DNA of 64,000 bases from Ignavibacteriota bacterium (GCA_025358305.1 JANYJZ010000003.1:230908-294907); one strand, 5' to 3'. Shown: positions 1 to 11,309, numbered from the stretch's first letter. Program-made: numbers and translations. Notes: a model not told the origin generated them from the letters alone.

Positions 1-31
1 TTTGGATGAAAGGAACTCTCAGGTGCAAATC

Positions 32-1225
32 TCATACAACCTCCACATGTCGGGACTGTGAGAGATAGAGGAGCTCTTCTTCAAATCCGTGAGGTCTCGC
101 CGCCTTCGGGTCGGCGCCGTGCTTGAAGACGGGCAGATAGCGCGCCGCGAGCGAGAAGACCACGAAGCCGGTCGTGACGATCATGAGCGTGATGGCGATC
201 TCCATCCACGAGGGGAAGTAGGAGACCTTCGCCCATGCCTCCATCCCCGTGATGCTGATGTTGAGACGGTTGACGACGAACCCGATGATGACCAGGAGCG
301 CCCCGGCGAAGAGGCCGGTGCTGTTCTGCCGGACCTTCGGGATGCTCAGGAGGACCAGCGGCGCGATGATCCCCACACCGATCTCCAGCCAGTACATGTA
401 CGTCTCCCAGCGCGGAAGGAGGAGGAGCGGGAACGCTTCGCGGTTCGAGAGGTCCATGAGCTTCATCGTCAATAGCACGGCGAGCATGACGACGATGATG
501 CGCCCGATCTCCGTCAGGAGGTTCATTTCGAGCCCCTTCTTGAACGCCTTACTGCTGAGGAACGACTCCATGATCACCATCGCGCACCCGACCGAGATCG
601 CCGAGACATAGAAGAACACCGGCAGGTATGGGGTGTACCAGAGCGCGTAGAGCTTCTCCGGGACGATGAGGTAGAGCGACCCCAGGGACGACTGGTGGAG
701 CGTCGAGAGGAGCACTCCGAGGATGATGAGAGGCGCCGTCATGCGCTTGATGATCTTCAGGGGGCGCGTCAGGTTGAACTTCTCGAGGACGACCGGCGAG
801 AACTCCAAGGCCAGGACCGTCGTATAGAGCATGACGCACCAGGCGACCTCGAACATGACCGAGTGCGGGTTCCACATGATGATGGCGTGCCAGATCTGCA
901 AGGGACGCCCGAGGTCGAACAGAAGCGCCACGATGACGAGGACGTACCCGAGGAACGCCGTCAGGATCGTCGGCCGGAGGATCGGCTCGAAGCGCTTGAT
1001 GTTGAAGATGTGGACGATCGCGGCGAGCGTGAACCCGCCGGCTGCGAGGCCGACGCCGCAGAGGATGTCAAATCCGATCCAGAGCCCCCAGGGGAACTGG
1101 TCGCTCAGGTGCGTCGATGCGCCCAAGCCCTGGGTGAACCGGATGTAGGTCGCGTAGAGACCCGAGGCGATGATGATCCCCGCAACGATCTTCCAGAAAG
1201 TGAGAGATTGCAATTTCCGTTTCAT
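32..1225 (-). CDS. hybB: HybB/NrfD-family quinone-interacting membrane subunit
   Basis: A 397-residue integral membrane protein with about ten hydrophobic segments and few charged loops. It has the HybB-like N-terminal pattern (FPWGLWIGFDILCGVG near residues 45-60, then FDLGRPLQIWH near 103-113). Family members pass electrons between a membrane FeS subunit and the quinone pool without haem. It is the last gene of a three-gene minus-strand run and follows a four-cluster ferredoxin by 18 bases, the order seen in HybA-HybB modules. The catalytic partner (hydrogenase large subunit or other) is not in the window and may lie beyond position 1. Assignment to the family is firm; the complex it serves is not known. 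Confidence 0.85.
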   Translation of the reverse strand: MKRKLQSLTFWKIVAGIIIASGLYATYIRFTQGLGASTHLSDQFPWGLWIGFDILCGVGLAAGGFTLAAIVHIFNIKRFEPILRPTILTAFLGYVLVIVALLFDLGRPLQIWHAIIMWNPHSVMFEVAWCVMLYTTVLALEFSPVVLEKFNLTRPLKIIKRMTAPLIILGVLLSTLHQSSLGSLYLIVPEKLYALWYTPYLPVFFYVSAISVGCAMVIMESFLSSKAFKKGLEMNLLTEIGRIIVVMLAVLLTMKLMDLSNREAFPLLLLPRWETYMYWLEIGVGIIAPLVLLSIPKVRQNSTGLFAGALLVIIGFVVNRLNISITGMEAWAKVSYFPSWMEIAITLMIVTTGFVVFSLAARYLPVFKHGADPKAARPHGFEEELLYLSQSRHVEVV

Positions 1226-1243
1226 AGTGGTTCTCTGCGGTAA

Positions 1244-2020
1244 TTAATTGTCGTTGTGATTTGTGTTCTTCTTGTCGAGATTCTCAAGAGAGCGTTCGAG
1301 GCGTTGCACTTCGGTCCGGCGGTTGGTGATCCACCAGATGCCGTAGAGGAACACGCCGCCGACGCTGACCACCGAGGGGATCTTCGACAGTGCGTTCCAG
1401 GTGTACATCGGCATGACCATGTTCTCGAGCTTCGTCGTGAACCCGAGCTGCTCGAACGGCACGCTGGAGAGGTAGAGGATCGAGGTGCCGCCGACTTCCT
1501 GCACGCCGTAGATCTTGTCGATGTATTTGCCCGGTTCGGCTGCGATGCGCTTGTGGGCTTCGCGGATGAGATCGTCGCGATCGCCGAACGTCGTCGCCCC
1601 GGTGGGGCAGGCCTCCGCACACGCGGTCGGCAGACCCTGGGCGAGGCGCTCCGCGCAGAACCGGCACTTCTGGATGCGCGGGTAGTTGTTGCTCCACTCG
1701 TACTTTGGGACCTGGAAGGGGCATGCCTGGATGCAGTACCGGCAGCCGATGCACTTGGACTCGTCGTAGAGCACCGGGCCTTCGGGGGTCTTCGTGAAGG
1801 CGCCGACGGGGCAGACGGAGGCGCATGTCGGCGTCACGCAGTGCTGGCACATCCTGCGCACGAAGACGCCGTCATGCTCCTCGAGGGCCGTGTAGGCGGT
1901 CGCGGTGAGCTTCTTTTCCTCCCCGACGGGAAGGTGGTTCTGCGCCTTGCATGCGTCCTGACAGGCATTGCATCCGATGCAGAGTGTCGTGTCGATCAAT
2001 AGTGCTCGCTGAGATTTCAT
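1244..2020 (-). CDS. HybA-like membrane-anchored ferredoxin with four 4Fe-4S motifs
   Basis: A 258-residue electron-transfer protein. Cysteine groups are CIGCNACQDAC near the N terminus, CQHCVTPTCASVCP, CIGCRYCIQACP and a fourth group CRFC...CAEACP, matching the four-cluster HybA/DmsB/NrfC fold. A hydrophobic segment near residues 222-240 (VGGVFLYGIWWI) gives a C-terminal membrane anchor, as in HybA. No Tat or Sec signal is visible at the N terminus, so it may stay cytoplasmic. I chose the ATG at 2018-2020 because AAGG lies about nine bases upstream; in-frame codons further upstream would overlap the preceding gene. It should relay electrons to the neighbouring HybB-like subunit. Confidence 0.85.
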   Translation of the reverse strand: MKSQRALLIDTTLCIGCNACQDACKAQNHLPVGEEKKLTATAYTALEEHDGVFVRRMCQHCVTPTCASVCPVGAFTKTPEGPVLYDESKCIGCRYCIQACPFQVPKYEWSNNYPRIQKCRFCAERLAQGLPTACAEACPTGATTFGDRDDLIREAHKRIAAEPGKYIDKIYGVQEVGGTSILYLSSVPFEQLGFTTKLENMVMPMYTWNALSKIPSVVSVGGVFLYGIWWITNRRTEVQRLERSLENLDKKNTNHNDN

Positions 2021-2039
2021 TGCTGTCATCCTTCTTCGG

Positions 2040-2714
2040 TTAATGGACCTGTAAGAACTCTTGCTCGAAGCCCCGCCACGCGCGCTCGTCCATCGTGCCG
2101 AGCACCCCGGGCGCCGGAGCGCCTCCATCCTGGAGGTACGCAGGCTGGAGTTGGCCGTTGGTGTTCAGCGACGCGAAGTAGTTCCGCAGACGCCCGAACT
2201 CATCGCGCACCCAGCTTCTGCTTTCGCTGCCGAGCATCATCTCCTTCAGGTCGCACATCGACACGGGCCGGATGGCATACCCCCACCCGTCGCCGAAGAG
2301 CCGTTCCCGCAAGTACGAGGGGTTTCTTGGAAGCTCATCGTTCACTTCGAGGATCTCCCCGGACAGAGGCGACCGGACCGTGAGGAGACGGTCGTGTTCC
2401 TTCAGGAGGATGATCGGTTCGCCCTTGGCGACCTGGTCGCCCGCGTTCTTCAGAAGGATGATCTCCGGGCGGCCGACGAGCCGTGCGATGAAGTCGTCGA
2501 TCCCCAGCCGCAGGGTGCCGGAAGGGTAGAGGTTCAGCCACGTGTGCGACGGCGCGAAGAAAATGCCGTCGGGGACGCGGACCGGGTAGGGGTCCGCGGC
2601 GGTACGTATTACCGGGATAGCCGCCGCCTTCCCCTGGCGCGCCTTCCTCCGCTCCAGGATCCAGTCGGCGGAGAGGAAGAGGATGATGGTTGCTATGACA
2701 AAGAGGACTGTCAT
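2040..2714 (-). CDS. Membrane-anchored glycine cleavage H-like (lipoyl-fold) protein without the lipoyl lysine
   Basis: A 224-residue protein with an N-terminal membrane segment (residues 2-17) followed by an H-protein-like hammerhead domain (about 50-135). The stretch LSGEILEVNDEL aligns with the SGEIVEVN landmark of GcvH. By that alignment the lysine that carries lipoate is an aspartate (HDRLLTV), so lipoylation is unlikely. The C-terminal 80 residues resemble nothing I recognise. Being first in the operon with a ferredoxin and HybB-like subunit, it is probably a structural or assembly subunit of that membrane complex; true glycine cleavage is improbable, with no gcvP/T nearby. Confidence 0.65.
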   Translation of the reverse strand: MTVLFVIATIILFLSADWILERRKARQGKAAAIPVIRTAADPYPVRVPDGIFFAPSHTWLNLYPSGTLRLGIDDFIARLVGRPEIILLKNAGDQVAKGEPIILLKEHDRLLTVRSPLSGEILEVNDELPRNPSYLRERLFGDGWGYAIRPVSMCDLKEMMLGSESRSWVRDEFGRLRNYFASLNTNGQLQPAYLQDGGAPAPGVLGTMDERAWRGFEQEFLQVH

Positions 2715-3083
2715 GATCGTGATTCCTTTCTATTCAAATGTGCTGGTTGTGGTTTTCCACGCTGCCAATAGATGATGTAAGAATCGTGCCAGATCGAGCG
2801 ACCCGGCGTGCACATTTTCCAAACGCTAAAGACCTCAGGGAGAACAAGTTACAAATGGGGACTCCCCGGTGTGAATCTCCGGTATGTTCGGGCGCGTAGA
2901 GAAGCGCAACACTCGCCGGCCCGGACAGGCGAAAATGTGTTTTAAAATGCTACAGGCCTGATTTAATGGGTGTTGAGAAATGCAACAGGAGGGTGTTGAG
3001 GAACCTTACACATCGGGAGGAAATAGAAGTGGCGCGCCACAGTTCGGCGCGCCACGCAACGTGCACGTAGGGGGGTAACGCGG
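2715..3083. promoter_or_regulatory. Intergenic region with repeated dyads and a possible sigma-54 promoter
   Basis: No gene is seen in these 369 bases. They separate the stop of the dihydroorotate-dehydrogenase-like gene from the start of the H-like/ferredoxin/HybB operon, both minus strand. On the minus strand 2776-2791 reads TGGCACGATTCTTACA, close to the sigma-54 -24/-12 consensus except that the -12 GC is AC. Farther upstream lie four related 18-19 bp elements of the form GTGTT...ACA(C/G) at 2894-2912 (inverted), 2938-2955, 2970-2988 and 2993-3011, resembling activator binding sites. Confidence 0.45.
3020..3055 (-). terminator. Rho-independent terminator after the dihydroorotate-dehydrogenase-like gene
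   Basis: GTGGCGCGCC at 3029-3038 pairs perfectly with GGCGCGCCAC at 3046-3055 around a 7-base loop. On the minus strand the stem is followed by TTCTATTTC, a moderate U-tract. It lies 28 bases beyond the stop codon. Confidence 0.75.
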
Positions 3084-4073
3084 TTATTTGAAGCTGTTCA
3101 ATGCCTTCATATAGTTCGCCCGCTCGAACGCCGACGGATCGGCCACAGAGCGCTGGCTCATGCTCCCCTTCATCTGCGTGATCGAAACGTACTCATGCTC
3201 GAGCATCCAGCGCTCCAGGTCCGAGAGGACCTTTCCCAAGTGCGCCGGCCCGTTCTTCAATAGGGCCGAACACATCATCGTCACGTCCGCCCCCGCCATG
3301 AGCATCTTCAGAACGTCCTCGACGTTGTGGATCCCGCTCGTGGCCGCGAGGCTCGCCTTGACCTGTCCGTGGAGGATGGCGATCCAGCGCATCGGGAGCC
3401 GCATCGCGAACGAAGAGCTCAACGTCACGCCCGGACGGACGTCAAGCGTGTGGAGGTCGATGTCGGGCTGATAAAACCTATTAAAAAGAACGAGCCCGTT
3501 CGCTCCGGCGGCCACGAAGCGCTGCGCGACGTGCGCGAACGAGCTGAAGTACGGACTGAGCTTCATCGCGATGGGGATGGAGACGCTTTGGCGGACGGCA
3601 TGGAGGATCTCGGCATAGCGGTCCTCGACGTCGGCACTCGTGAGGAACGGATCGGTCGGAATGTAATAGACGTTAAGCTCCAGCGCGTCGGCCCCCGCCT
3701 GCTCCATCTTACTGGCATACTTCATCCAGCCGCCGACCGTGATGCCGTTGAGACTCGCGATGATGGGGATGTCGAGGCTCGCCTTCGCCCTCCGGATAAG
3801 TTCGATGTATTCGTCGGGGCCGAGGTTGTACTCGGTCGTCCCGGGAAAGTACGTGAGCGACTCTGCAAAGCTCTCCGATCCGTAGGAGAGGTAGAAGTCG
3901 ATCTCGGCGACCTCGTGCGCGATCTGCTCCTCGAACAGCGAATACATGACGATCGCCGACGCACCAGCGTCCTCGAGGGCCTTCATGCCGTCGAGGGTGT
4001 GGGAGAGCGGGCTCGCCGAAGGGACGAGGGGGTTCTTCAGTTTGAGGCCGAGATACGTCGTTGAGAGATCCAT
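3084..4073 (-). CDS. Dihydroorotate dehydrogenase-like FMN protein
   Basis: A 329-residue TIM-barrel flavoprotein of the PyrD family. Visible landmarks are [13 protein letters not shown] at the N terminus, [10 protein letters not shown], the substrate-region [21 protein letters not shown] with the conserved lysine, and [18 protein letters not shown] near the FMN phosphate site. The ATG at 4071-4073 was chosen because it begins the conserved [15 protein letters not shown] start; longer reading runs into nifJ. It lies eight bases after nifJ and is presumably co-transcribed. This gene pair recurs in Bacteroidota-type genomes, where the product is usually not the biosynthetic PyrD. Its electron acceptor could be the ferredoxin pool used by NifJ, but that is inference. 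Confidence 0.85.
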   Translation of the reverse strand: MDLSTTYLGLKLKNPLVPSASPLSHTLDGMKALEDAGASAIVMYSLFEEQIAHEVAEIDFYLSYGSESFAESLTYFPGTTEYNLGPDEYIELIRRAKASLDIPIIASLNGITVGGWMKYASKMEQAGADALELNVYYIPTDPFLTSADVEDRYAEILHAVRQSVSIPIAMKLSPYFSSFAHVAQRFVAAGANGLVLFNRFYQPDIDLHTLDVRPGVTLSSSFAMRLPMRWIAILHGQVKASLAATSGIHNVEDVLKMLMAGADVTMMCSALLKNGPAHLGKVLSDLERWMLEHEYVSITQMKGSMSQRSVADPSAFERANYMKALNSFK

Positions 4074-4081
4074 GGCTGATC

Positions 4082-7000
4082 TTACGGTTGTTTTGGTTGG
4101 GAAGTGGGTGATTCGGGAGCGCTCTTGATCGCCCCGGGAGCAGAGCCGTTGCCGGACGCGGCGAGATGTTCGTAGACCTTCCACCGGACCGTCACGTCCT
4201 CCTGGGCGAGAATGGCGAGCTCCTTCGCGCGGTCCGGCTGGCTCTTTTCCAGCATCTTAAAGCGCGTCTCGAGCTGCGTGAAGTCGCGCAAGGGGAGCTT
4301 CGGTGCCTTGCAGTCGAGCTTGAACGGGTTCTCTCCCGTCTTCACGTGGGCGGGGTTGTACCGGAAGATTGGCCAGTAGCCCGTGTCGACGGCGATCTTC
4401 TGGTTCGTCATCCCTTTCGCCATGTTGATGCCGTGGGCGATGCAGTGACTGTAGGCGATGATGATCGACGGCCCGTCGTGCGCCTCGGCTTCGAGGAACG
4501 CGCGGATGCACTGTGTGTCGTTCGCACCCATGGCGACCTTCGCGACGTAGACGTTCCCGTACGTCATGGCGAGCAGGGCGAGGTCCTTCTTCGCGGTCGG
4601 CTTGCCGGCCGCCGAGAACTTCGCGACCGCGGAGCGCGGCGTCGATTTCGAGGTCTGGCCGCCGGTGTTGGAGTAGACCTCCGTGTCGAGGACAAGGATG
4701 TTCACGTTCCGGCCCGAGGCGAGGACATGGTCCAAGCCGCCGTACCCGATGTCGTACGCCCAACCGTCGCCGCCCATGATCCAGACGCTGCGCTTGACGA
4801 GATTGTCGGCCAGCGAGCTCAGGTTCTGCGCTTCCGGCGTCCCGAGCTTCCGCAGGCTCTCCTTGAGCGACGCGACGCGCTGCCGCTGCTCGTAGATGCC
4901 GGCCTCGTCGGACTGGTCGGCGCTGAGAAGGGAGTCGGCGAGATGGTTGCCGATCGACGTTCTGAGGAGCTCGACGCCTTCGCGCGCCATCTCCGTATGC
5001 TTGTCGACGGTGAGGCGCATGCCGAGGCCGAACTCCGCGTTGTCCTCGAAGAGCGAATTGGACCATGCCGGTCCGCGGCCCTGGCCGTTCGTCGTCCAAG
5101 GGGTGGTGGGGAGGTTCCCGCCGTAGATGGAGGAACACCCCGTAGCGTTCGCGATGATCGTCCGGTCGCCGAAAAGCTGGCTCACGAGCTTGACATACGG
5201 CGTTTCGCCGCAGCCCGAGCAGGCGCCTGAGTATTCAAAGAGGGGCTGCAGGAACTGCGAGTCCTTGACGCTGCCGAGATTGATGAGCCGTCGGTCGGTC
5301 TCGGGGACCTGGAGGAAGAACTCGTAGTTCGCCCGCTCCGCCTCGCGCAGGGGAGGCTGGGGCTTCATGTTTATCGCCTTGATGCGGGTTTCGCTCTTGC
5401 TCTTCGCCGGGCAGACCTCGACGCAGAGACCGCACCCGGTGCAGTCCTCGACGCCGACCTGAAGGGTGTACTTCGCCCCCTTGTGTTCGGAGCCCTTGTA
5501 ATCCATCGACTTGAACGTCGCCGGCTTTCCGGCGAGCTGACCCGGTTCAAAGACCTTCGCCCGGATCGTCGCATGCGGGCAGACAAAGACGCACTTGTTG
5601 CACTGGATGCAGATCTCCGGTTCCCAGACGGGGACCTCGAGTGCGATGTTCCGCTTCTCCCACTGCGCCGTTCCCATGGAGAACGTGCCGTCCACCGGCA
5701 TGGCGCTCACCGGGAGGCGGTCGCCGAAGCCGGCGATCATCTCGGCGGTCACACTCCGAACGAACTCCGGCGCCTTGGCGGAGACGGCCGGGGCCATTGC
5801 GAGCGTGCTCGACACGGCCGACGGGATTTTCACTTCGTGGAGGTTCGCGAGGGTCTCATCGACGGCCTTGAAGTTCTGACGGATGATCTCGTCCCCCTTC
5901 TTCCCGTAGGTCTTTTCGATCGACTTCTTGATGGCGGCGATCGCCTCATCGCGAGGGAGGACGCCTGAGATCGCGAAGAAGCAGGTCTGCATGATCGTGT
6001 TGATGCGGCCGCCCATGCCGGTCTGCCGTGCCACATTCGTCGCGTCAATCACGAAGAGCTTCAGCTTCCGGTCGATGATCTCCTGCTGGATCTGGCGCGG
6101 GAGCTTGCCCCAGACCTCGTCGGGACCGTACATGCTGTTGAGAAGGAACGTCCCCCCTTTGGCCGCGGTGAGAAGGACCTCGTATTTTTCCAGGAAGAAC
6201 CACTGGTGACAGGCGATGAAGTTCGCCTGCTCGATGAGGTAGGGGGCGTGGATTGGGTGCGGGCCGAAGCGCAGGTGAGAGGTCGTCGTCGAGCCCGACT
6301 TCTTCGAATCGTACACAAAATACCCTTGCGCGAAGTTCTCCGTGTCCTCGCCGATGACCTTGATGGAGTTCTTGTTCGCGCTCACCGTGCCGTCCGCACC
6401 GAGGCCGTAGAAGATGGCTCTGACCACGTCGTCCGGCTCGATCGCGAACTGCGGATCGTACTCGAGACTCGTGTGCGAGACGTCGTCGTTGATGCCGACG
6501 GTGAAGTGGTTACGAGGGACCGGCTTGCGCTGTTCGTCGTAGACGGCCTTCACCATCGCGGGGGTGAATTCCTTCGAGGAGAGCCCGTAGCGCCCTCCGA
6601 TGACGCGGGGGAACGTCTTGAGCGCCGGGGCGCCGCTTGCGAACGATTCCGAGAGGGCGGTGATGACGTCCTGGTAGAGAGGTTCGCCGGTCGCTCCCGG
6701 TTCCTTCGTCCGGTCGAGGACGGCGATCGACCGCACCGTCGCCGGGATGGCCTTGAGGAAGTGCTCCACGGAGAAGGGCCGGAAAAGCCGGACCTTAAGG
6801 AGTCCGATCTTTTCCCCCTTCGCATTGAGATAGGCGGCGGTCTCTTCGACCGTTTCCGCGCCGGAACCCATCATGATGATGATCCTGTCCGCGTCCGGGG
6901 CGCCGACGTACTGGAAGAGGGAGTAGGAGCGTCCGACGACCGAGGCGAACCGGTCCATGGCTTTTTGGACGATCTGCGGGCAGGCGGCGTAGAACGGATT

Positions 7001-7726
7001 CCCCGTCTCGCGCGCCTGGAAGAAGACATCGGGATTCTGCGCCGTTCCTCTGAGGACCGGATGGTCCGGGGTGAGCGCGCGAAGGCGGTGGTTTCGGACG
7101 AACTGGTCGTCGATCATTGCGCGCAGGTCCGCGTCGGCGAGCTGCTCGATCTTCATGACCTCATGGGAGGTCCGGAACCCGTCGAAGAAATGGATGAACG
7201 GCAGCCGGGCCTCGAGCGACGCAGCCTGTGCGATCAAGGCGAAGTCCATCACTTCCTGGACCGAGTTGGACGACAGCATGCCCCACCCCGTGGACCGCGC
7301 CGCCATGACGTCGCTGTGGTCCCCGAAGATCGAAAGCGCGTGCGTCGCCACCGTCCGGGCGGCGACGTGGAAGACGGTGGAGGTGAGCTCTCCGGCGATC
7401 TTGAACATGTTGGGGATCATGAGGAGGAGCCCCTGGGAGGAGGTGAACGTCGTCGAGAGCGCGCCGGTCTGGAGCGCTCCGTGGACCGCGCCCGCCGCTC
7501 CGCCTTCGCTTTGCATCTCCACCACTTGGGGGACCGTTCCCCAGAGGTTCTTCCTCCCCTGGGCGGACCATTCATCCGACCATTCGCCCATCGAGGAGGA
7601 GGGGGTGATCGGGTAGATGGCGATGACCTCGTTGAGCTTGTGGGCGATGTAGGCCGCTGCTTCGTTGCCGTCGATGGTCACCATCGTTCGGGGCGTGCGC
7701 TTCGTGTCTTTCGTTCCGGCTGCCAT
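4082..7726 (-). CDS. nifJ: Pyruvate:ferredoxin (flavodoxin) oxidoreductase, single-chain
   Basis: A 1214-residue homodimer-type PFOR, the usual length. The order is: alpha-like domain I ([13 protein letters not shown] near residue 38), domain II, gamma-like domain III (residues about 425-640), a two-cluster ferredoxin domain ([12 protein letters not shown] and [12 protein letters not shown], about 695-770), then the TPP domain with a cysteine cluster ([11 protein letters not shown]) and the TPP/Mg motif [12 protein letters not shown]. It oxidises pyruvate and CoA to acetyl-CoA and CO2 while reducing ferredoxin, or runs in reverse for CO2 fixation. All catalytic motifs look intact. It is the first gene of a two-gene unit. 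Confidence 0.98.
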   Translation of the reverse strand: MAAGTKDTKRTPRTMVTIDGNEAAAYIAHKLNEVIAIYPITPSSSMGEWSDEWSAQGRKNLWGTVPQVVEMQSEGGAAGAVHGALQTGALSTTFTSSQGLLLMIPNMFKIAGELTSTVFHVAARTVATHALSIFGDHSDVMAARSTGWGMLSSNSVQEVMDFALIAQAASLEARLPFIHFFDGFRTSHEVMKIEQLADADLRAMIDDQFVRNHRLRALTPDHPVLRGTAQNPDVFFQARETGNPFYAACPQIVQKAMDRFASVVGRSYSLFQYVGAPDADRIIIMMGSGAETVEETAAYLNAKGEKIGLLKVRLFRPFSVEHFLKAIPATVRSIAVLDRTKEPGATGEPLYQDVITALSESFASGAPALKTFPRVIGGRYGLSSKEFTPAMVKAVYDEQRKPVPRNHFTVGINDDVSHTSLEYDPQFAIEPDDVVRAIFYGLGADGTVSANKNSIKVIGEDTENFAQGYFVYDSKKSGSTTTSHLRFGPHPIHAPYLIEQANFIACHQWFFLEKYEVLLTAAKGGTFLLNSMYGPDEVWGKLPRQIQQEIIDRKLKLFVIDATNVARQTGMGGRINTIMQTCFFAISGVLPRDEAIAAIKKSIEKTYGKKGDEIIRQNFKAVDETLANLHEVKIPSAVSSTLAMAPAVSAKAPEFVRSVTAEMIAGFGDRLPVSAMPVDGTFSMGTAQWEKRNIALEVPVWEPEICIQCNKCVFVCPHATIRAKVFEPGQLAGKPATFKSMDYKGSEHKGAKYTLQVGVEDCTGCGLCVEVCPAKSKSETRIKAINMKPQPPLREAERANYEFFLQVPETDRRLINLGSVKDSQFLQPLFEYSGACSGCGETPYVKLVSQLFGDRTIIANATGCSSIYGGNLPTTPWTTNGQGRGPAWSNSLFEDNAEFGLGMRLTVDKHTEMAREGVELLRTSIGNHLADSLLSADQSDEAGIYEQRQRVASLKESLRKLGTPEAQNLSSLADNLVKRSVWIMGGDGWAYDIGYGGLDHVLASGRNVNILVLDTEVYSNTGGQTSKSTPRSAVAKFSAAGKPTAKKDLALLAMTYGNVYVAKVAMGANDTQCIRAFLEAEAHDGPSIIIAYSHCIAHGINMAKGMTNQKIAVDTGYWPIFRYNPAHVKTGENPFKLDCKAPKLPLRDFTQLETRFKMLEKSQPDRAKELAILAQEDVTVRWKVYEHLAASGNGSAPGAIKSAPESPTSQPKQP

Positions 7727-7905
7727 GGGAGATTCTTCGAGTATGGAGAAAGTGGTCTTCGGAAAATGGTTATTCTGGGATCAAAGGATACAATATCCAT
7801 TCCAAACGAAAGCGGGCATCGCGGGGTGAATAAGGCGGTTCAGGGAGCGATTTCAGGCCTCGATTCTCAGGCTTGAGAGGATTGCAGAAGCGTCTCGCAG
7901 AATTG

Positions 7906-7928
7906 AAAAACCGTTCCCCTAGCCGGGG
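7906..7928 (-). terminator. Possible rho-independent terminator after the radical SAM gene
   Basis: CCCC at 7916-7919 pairs with GGGG at 7925-7928 around TAGCC, abutting the TAG stop of the upstream gene. On the minus strand it is followed within five bases by TTTTT. The stem is short, so this is tentative. It would end the 19-gene minus-strand run. Confidence 0.45.
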
Positions 7929-8888
7929 CTACGCGCCTGTGCGCAGCGCAAAGTACTCCTCATGGCCGAAGAGCCGCCGGACGACCGACCCATCGGCGAC
8001 GAGCCGGTCAAGGAGAGGCCGCAGCACATCGTCGTCGGCGTGGTAGGCGTCGCGCAGCTCCACCGCTTTCATCGGCCTGCGCAAGAGCAGCTGACGGATC
8101 GTTTCCGGTGTCAATTCGGTCGACGCCCGCTTCCGCGACGGTTCAGCGTCGGCGATGATCCCGCAGCCGGATCCGATCATTGCGGCGATCTCTTGCATGC
8201 GCCGGGCGTTGACCGGGGCCGCCCATGCTTCCGCGGGCGGGCGGACGACGGTATTGAGATGGACCTTGTCGGGACGGATCTCGCCGACGGCCTTCTTCAG
8301 CGCAAGCACTTCCTCGTCGCCGTCGTTTATCCCCTGCACGAAAAGGATCTCCAGCAACAAGATGCCGCGGTACTCCTTCCGGAACGCCTTCAGGCCGTCG
8401 ATGACGACCGACACATCCAAACGCGGATCGGGTTTGTTGATCTGCCGGAACACCGACTGCGTCGCCGCGTCGAGCGAAGGGAGCACGGCGTCGGCCTCCA
8501 TAAGCATGCGGCGGACCTCCTCCATCCACAGCAATGTGCCGTTCGTGATCACGGCGACGGGCGTCGCTGTTCGGGTGCGGACCTCGCGGATCATATCGCC
8601 GAGCCGCGCGTTGAGCGTCGGCTCGCCCGAACCGGAGAAGGTGACCCATTCGATGTCCGGCCGGAGGGCGAGCGCGGCCTCGATCTCGGAGGCGACTTCC
8701 GCCACGCCGTAATGCGGTTCGGGCGTCACGGCATAGCGCGTTGTGCGCCCGACCTCGCAGTAGACGCAGTCGAGGCTGCAGACCTTTCGCGGTATGACGT
8801 CGACGCCGAGCGACATGCCGAGCCGACGGGACAGCAAAGGGCCGAAGAGATGCGGATGGACCGTCTCCGGCGTGACCAGGGCGCTCAT
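7929..8888 (-). CDS. Radical SAM protein with C-terminal winged-helix-like domain
   Basis: A 319-residue radical SAM enzyme of the COG0731-like group. The cluster motif is CSLDCVYC (CX3CX2C, near residues 37-44), followed by FSGSGEPTLN (the SAM-binding GGE-like motif, here SGSGEP). The last 65 residues (LTPETIRQLLLRRPM... to the end) look like a winged helix. The ATG overlaps the hypE stop by one base (TGATG), so it is translationally coupled to the hyp genes. Its substrate is unknown; position suggests a role linked to hydrogenase maturation or to a modified tRNA/protein, and nothing in the sequence decides between these. Confidence 0.85.
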   Translation of the reverse strand: MSALVTPETVHPHLFGPLLSRRLGMSLGVDVIPRKVCSLDCVYCEVGRTTRYAVTPEPHYGVAEVASEIEAALALRPDIEWVTFSGSGEPTLNARLGDMIREVRTRTATPVAVITNGTLLWMEEVRRMLMEADAVLPSLDAATQSVFRQINKPDPRLDVSVVIDGLKAFRKEYRGILLLEILFVQGINDGDEEVLALKKAVGEIRPDKVHLNTVVRPPAEAWAAPVNARRMQEIAAMIGSGCGIIADAEPSRKRASTELTPETIRQLLLRRPMKAVELRDAYHADDDVLRPLLDRLVADGSVVRRLFGHEEYFALRTGA

Positions 8889-9951
8889 CAGCAGATCCTC
8901 GGGAGTTGTTCCCCGGAGGGCATGTCGACGATGCGTTCGCCGCCGATGCTCGTCTTCATGACGACGAGCCCGGGATGGTCGGACACCGCTTCGCCGATAA
9001 TCGCAGCGTCTCGTCCGAGCGGGTGGTTCTGCATCTTTCTCAATACGCCGACGGCGTGCGCTGGCGAGACGAATGCGAGGAGCCGCCCTTCGTTGGCGAG
9101 ATAGAGGGGGTCAAAACCGAGAATCTCGCAGGCAGAGAGCACTTCTTCACTGACGGGGATCTCGTCCTCGTTGAGGGCGATGCCGAGATGGGCGGACAGG
9201 GCGATCTCATTAAGAGCGGCAGCGACCCCGCCGCGGGTGGGATCCCTTAGCACATGAAGTGTCGGGTCCTCCCGCAAAAGATCTGCGACGAGGCCGTGAA
9301 GCGGTGCTGAGTCGCTCCTGACCCCGCACGTGAACCCGACGTCTTCACGAACCGACATGATCGCGATGCCGTGCATGCCGATCTTGCCGCTGACGAGGAT
9401 CTTGTCGCCGGCGCGTGCGCGTTGTGGGCTGATGTTGCAGCTCTGCGCAACGATGCCGATGCCGGACGTATTGATAAAGATCTGGTCCCCCTTGCCGCGG
9501 TCGACGACCTTCGTGTCGCCGGTGACGACGAGGACGCCGGCGTTCCGGGCGGCCTCGCCGATGGAGGCGGCGATGCGGCGCAAGGAGTCGAGGGAGAATC
9601 CTTCCTCGAGGATGACCGCGACGGAGATGTAGAGCGGCGTGGCGCCGCACATGGCGAGATCATTGATCGTACCGTGGACCGCGAGGCTGCCGATGTCGCC
9701 GCCGGGGAAGAAGATCGGGTTGACGACGTAGGAGTCGGTGCTGAACGCGAATCGCGTCCCGCGTATCGAGAACATGGCGCCGTCGTGGAGCGGCTTCAGG
9801 ATATTATTCTGAAACTCGGGCAGGAAGATCTGTTGTATGATGTCCTGGGTCAGTCTTCCGCCGCCGCCGTGGGCGAGGAGGACCTCCTTGTGCTGGCTCG
9901 TGGGCACGGGACAGGAGAACGCGTCAAGCACTGGCTGCTTCGTGGTTGTGG

Positions 9952-9955
<4 letters not shown>
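8888..9955 (-). CDS. hypE: Hydrogenase maturation protein HypE (carbamoyl dehydratase)
   Basis: A 355-residue AIR-synthase-fold protein. It begins with the HypE signature [14 protein letters not shown] and ends in PRIC, the C-terminal cysteine that HypF carbamoylates and HypE dehydrates with ATP to the thiocyanate donating the CN ligands of the NiFe site. [15 protein letters not shown] and the DPTRGG motif ([16 protein letters not shown]) are present. The ATG at 9953-9955 overlaps the hypD stop by four bases (ATGA). Upstream in-frame codons would lie inside hypD and are not conserved. Confidence 0.97.
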
Positions 9956-11066
<1,111 letters not shown>

Positions 11067-11070
<4 letters not shown>

Positions 11071-11309
11071 AGTTCGGCCTGCGATGTTTCGAACATCTCG
11101 CGCTGCAGCCGGAGGGTGCGCTGGGCGTCCTCTTCATCCAAGGCCGCGATCGCGAACCCCACGTGGACGATGACGTAGCTGCCGACGCGGGCCTCGGGGA
11201 GCCAGTCGAGGCAGATCTGCTTTTCCACGCCGCCGAAACTCACCGTCCCCATGCGCGGGACGGCGCCGTCATCGATCGTAATCACTTTGCCGGGTATGGC
11301 GAGGCACAT
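11067..11309 (-). CDS. hypC: Hydrogenase assembly chaperone HypC
   Basis: An 80-residue HypC/HupF chaperone beginning MCLAIPGKV, with the essential Cys2, and carrying [13 protein letters not shown]. It carries the Fe(CN)2CO unit between HypD and the large subunit. The ATG at 11307-11309 is fixed by the conserved N terminus and lies 28 bases inside the end of hypF in another frame. Confidence 0.96.

Noticed and set aside
3084..4073. Biosynthetic pyrD
   Set aside because: It is coupled to nifJ and not to pyrimidine genes, and its type recurs with PFOR in this phylum; the biosynthetic role is unsupported, though not excluded.
6206..7876. A 556-residue plus-strand frame opposite nifJ
   Set aside because: Composition (D, R, E, V-rich) is typical of antisense shadow in high-GC DNA and nifJ on the other strand is unmistakable. 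The same applies to the long antisense frames opposite hyp, maeB and argF genes.
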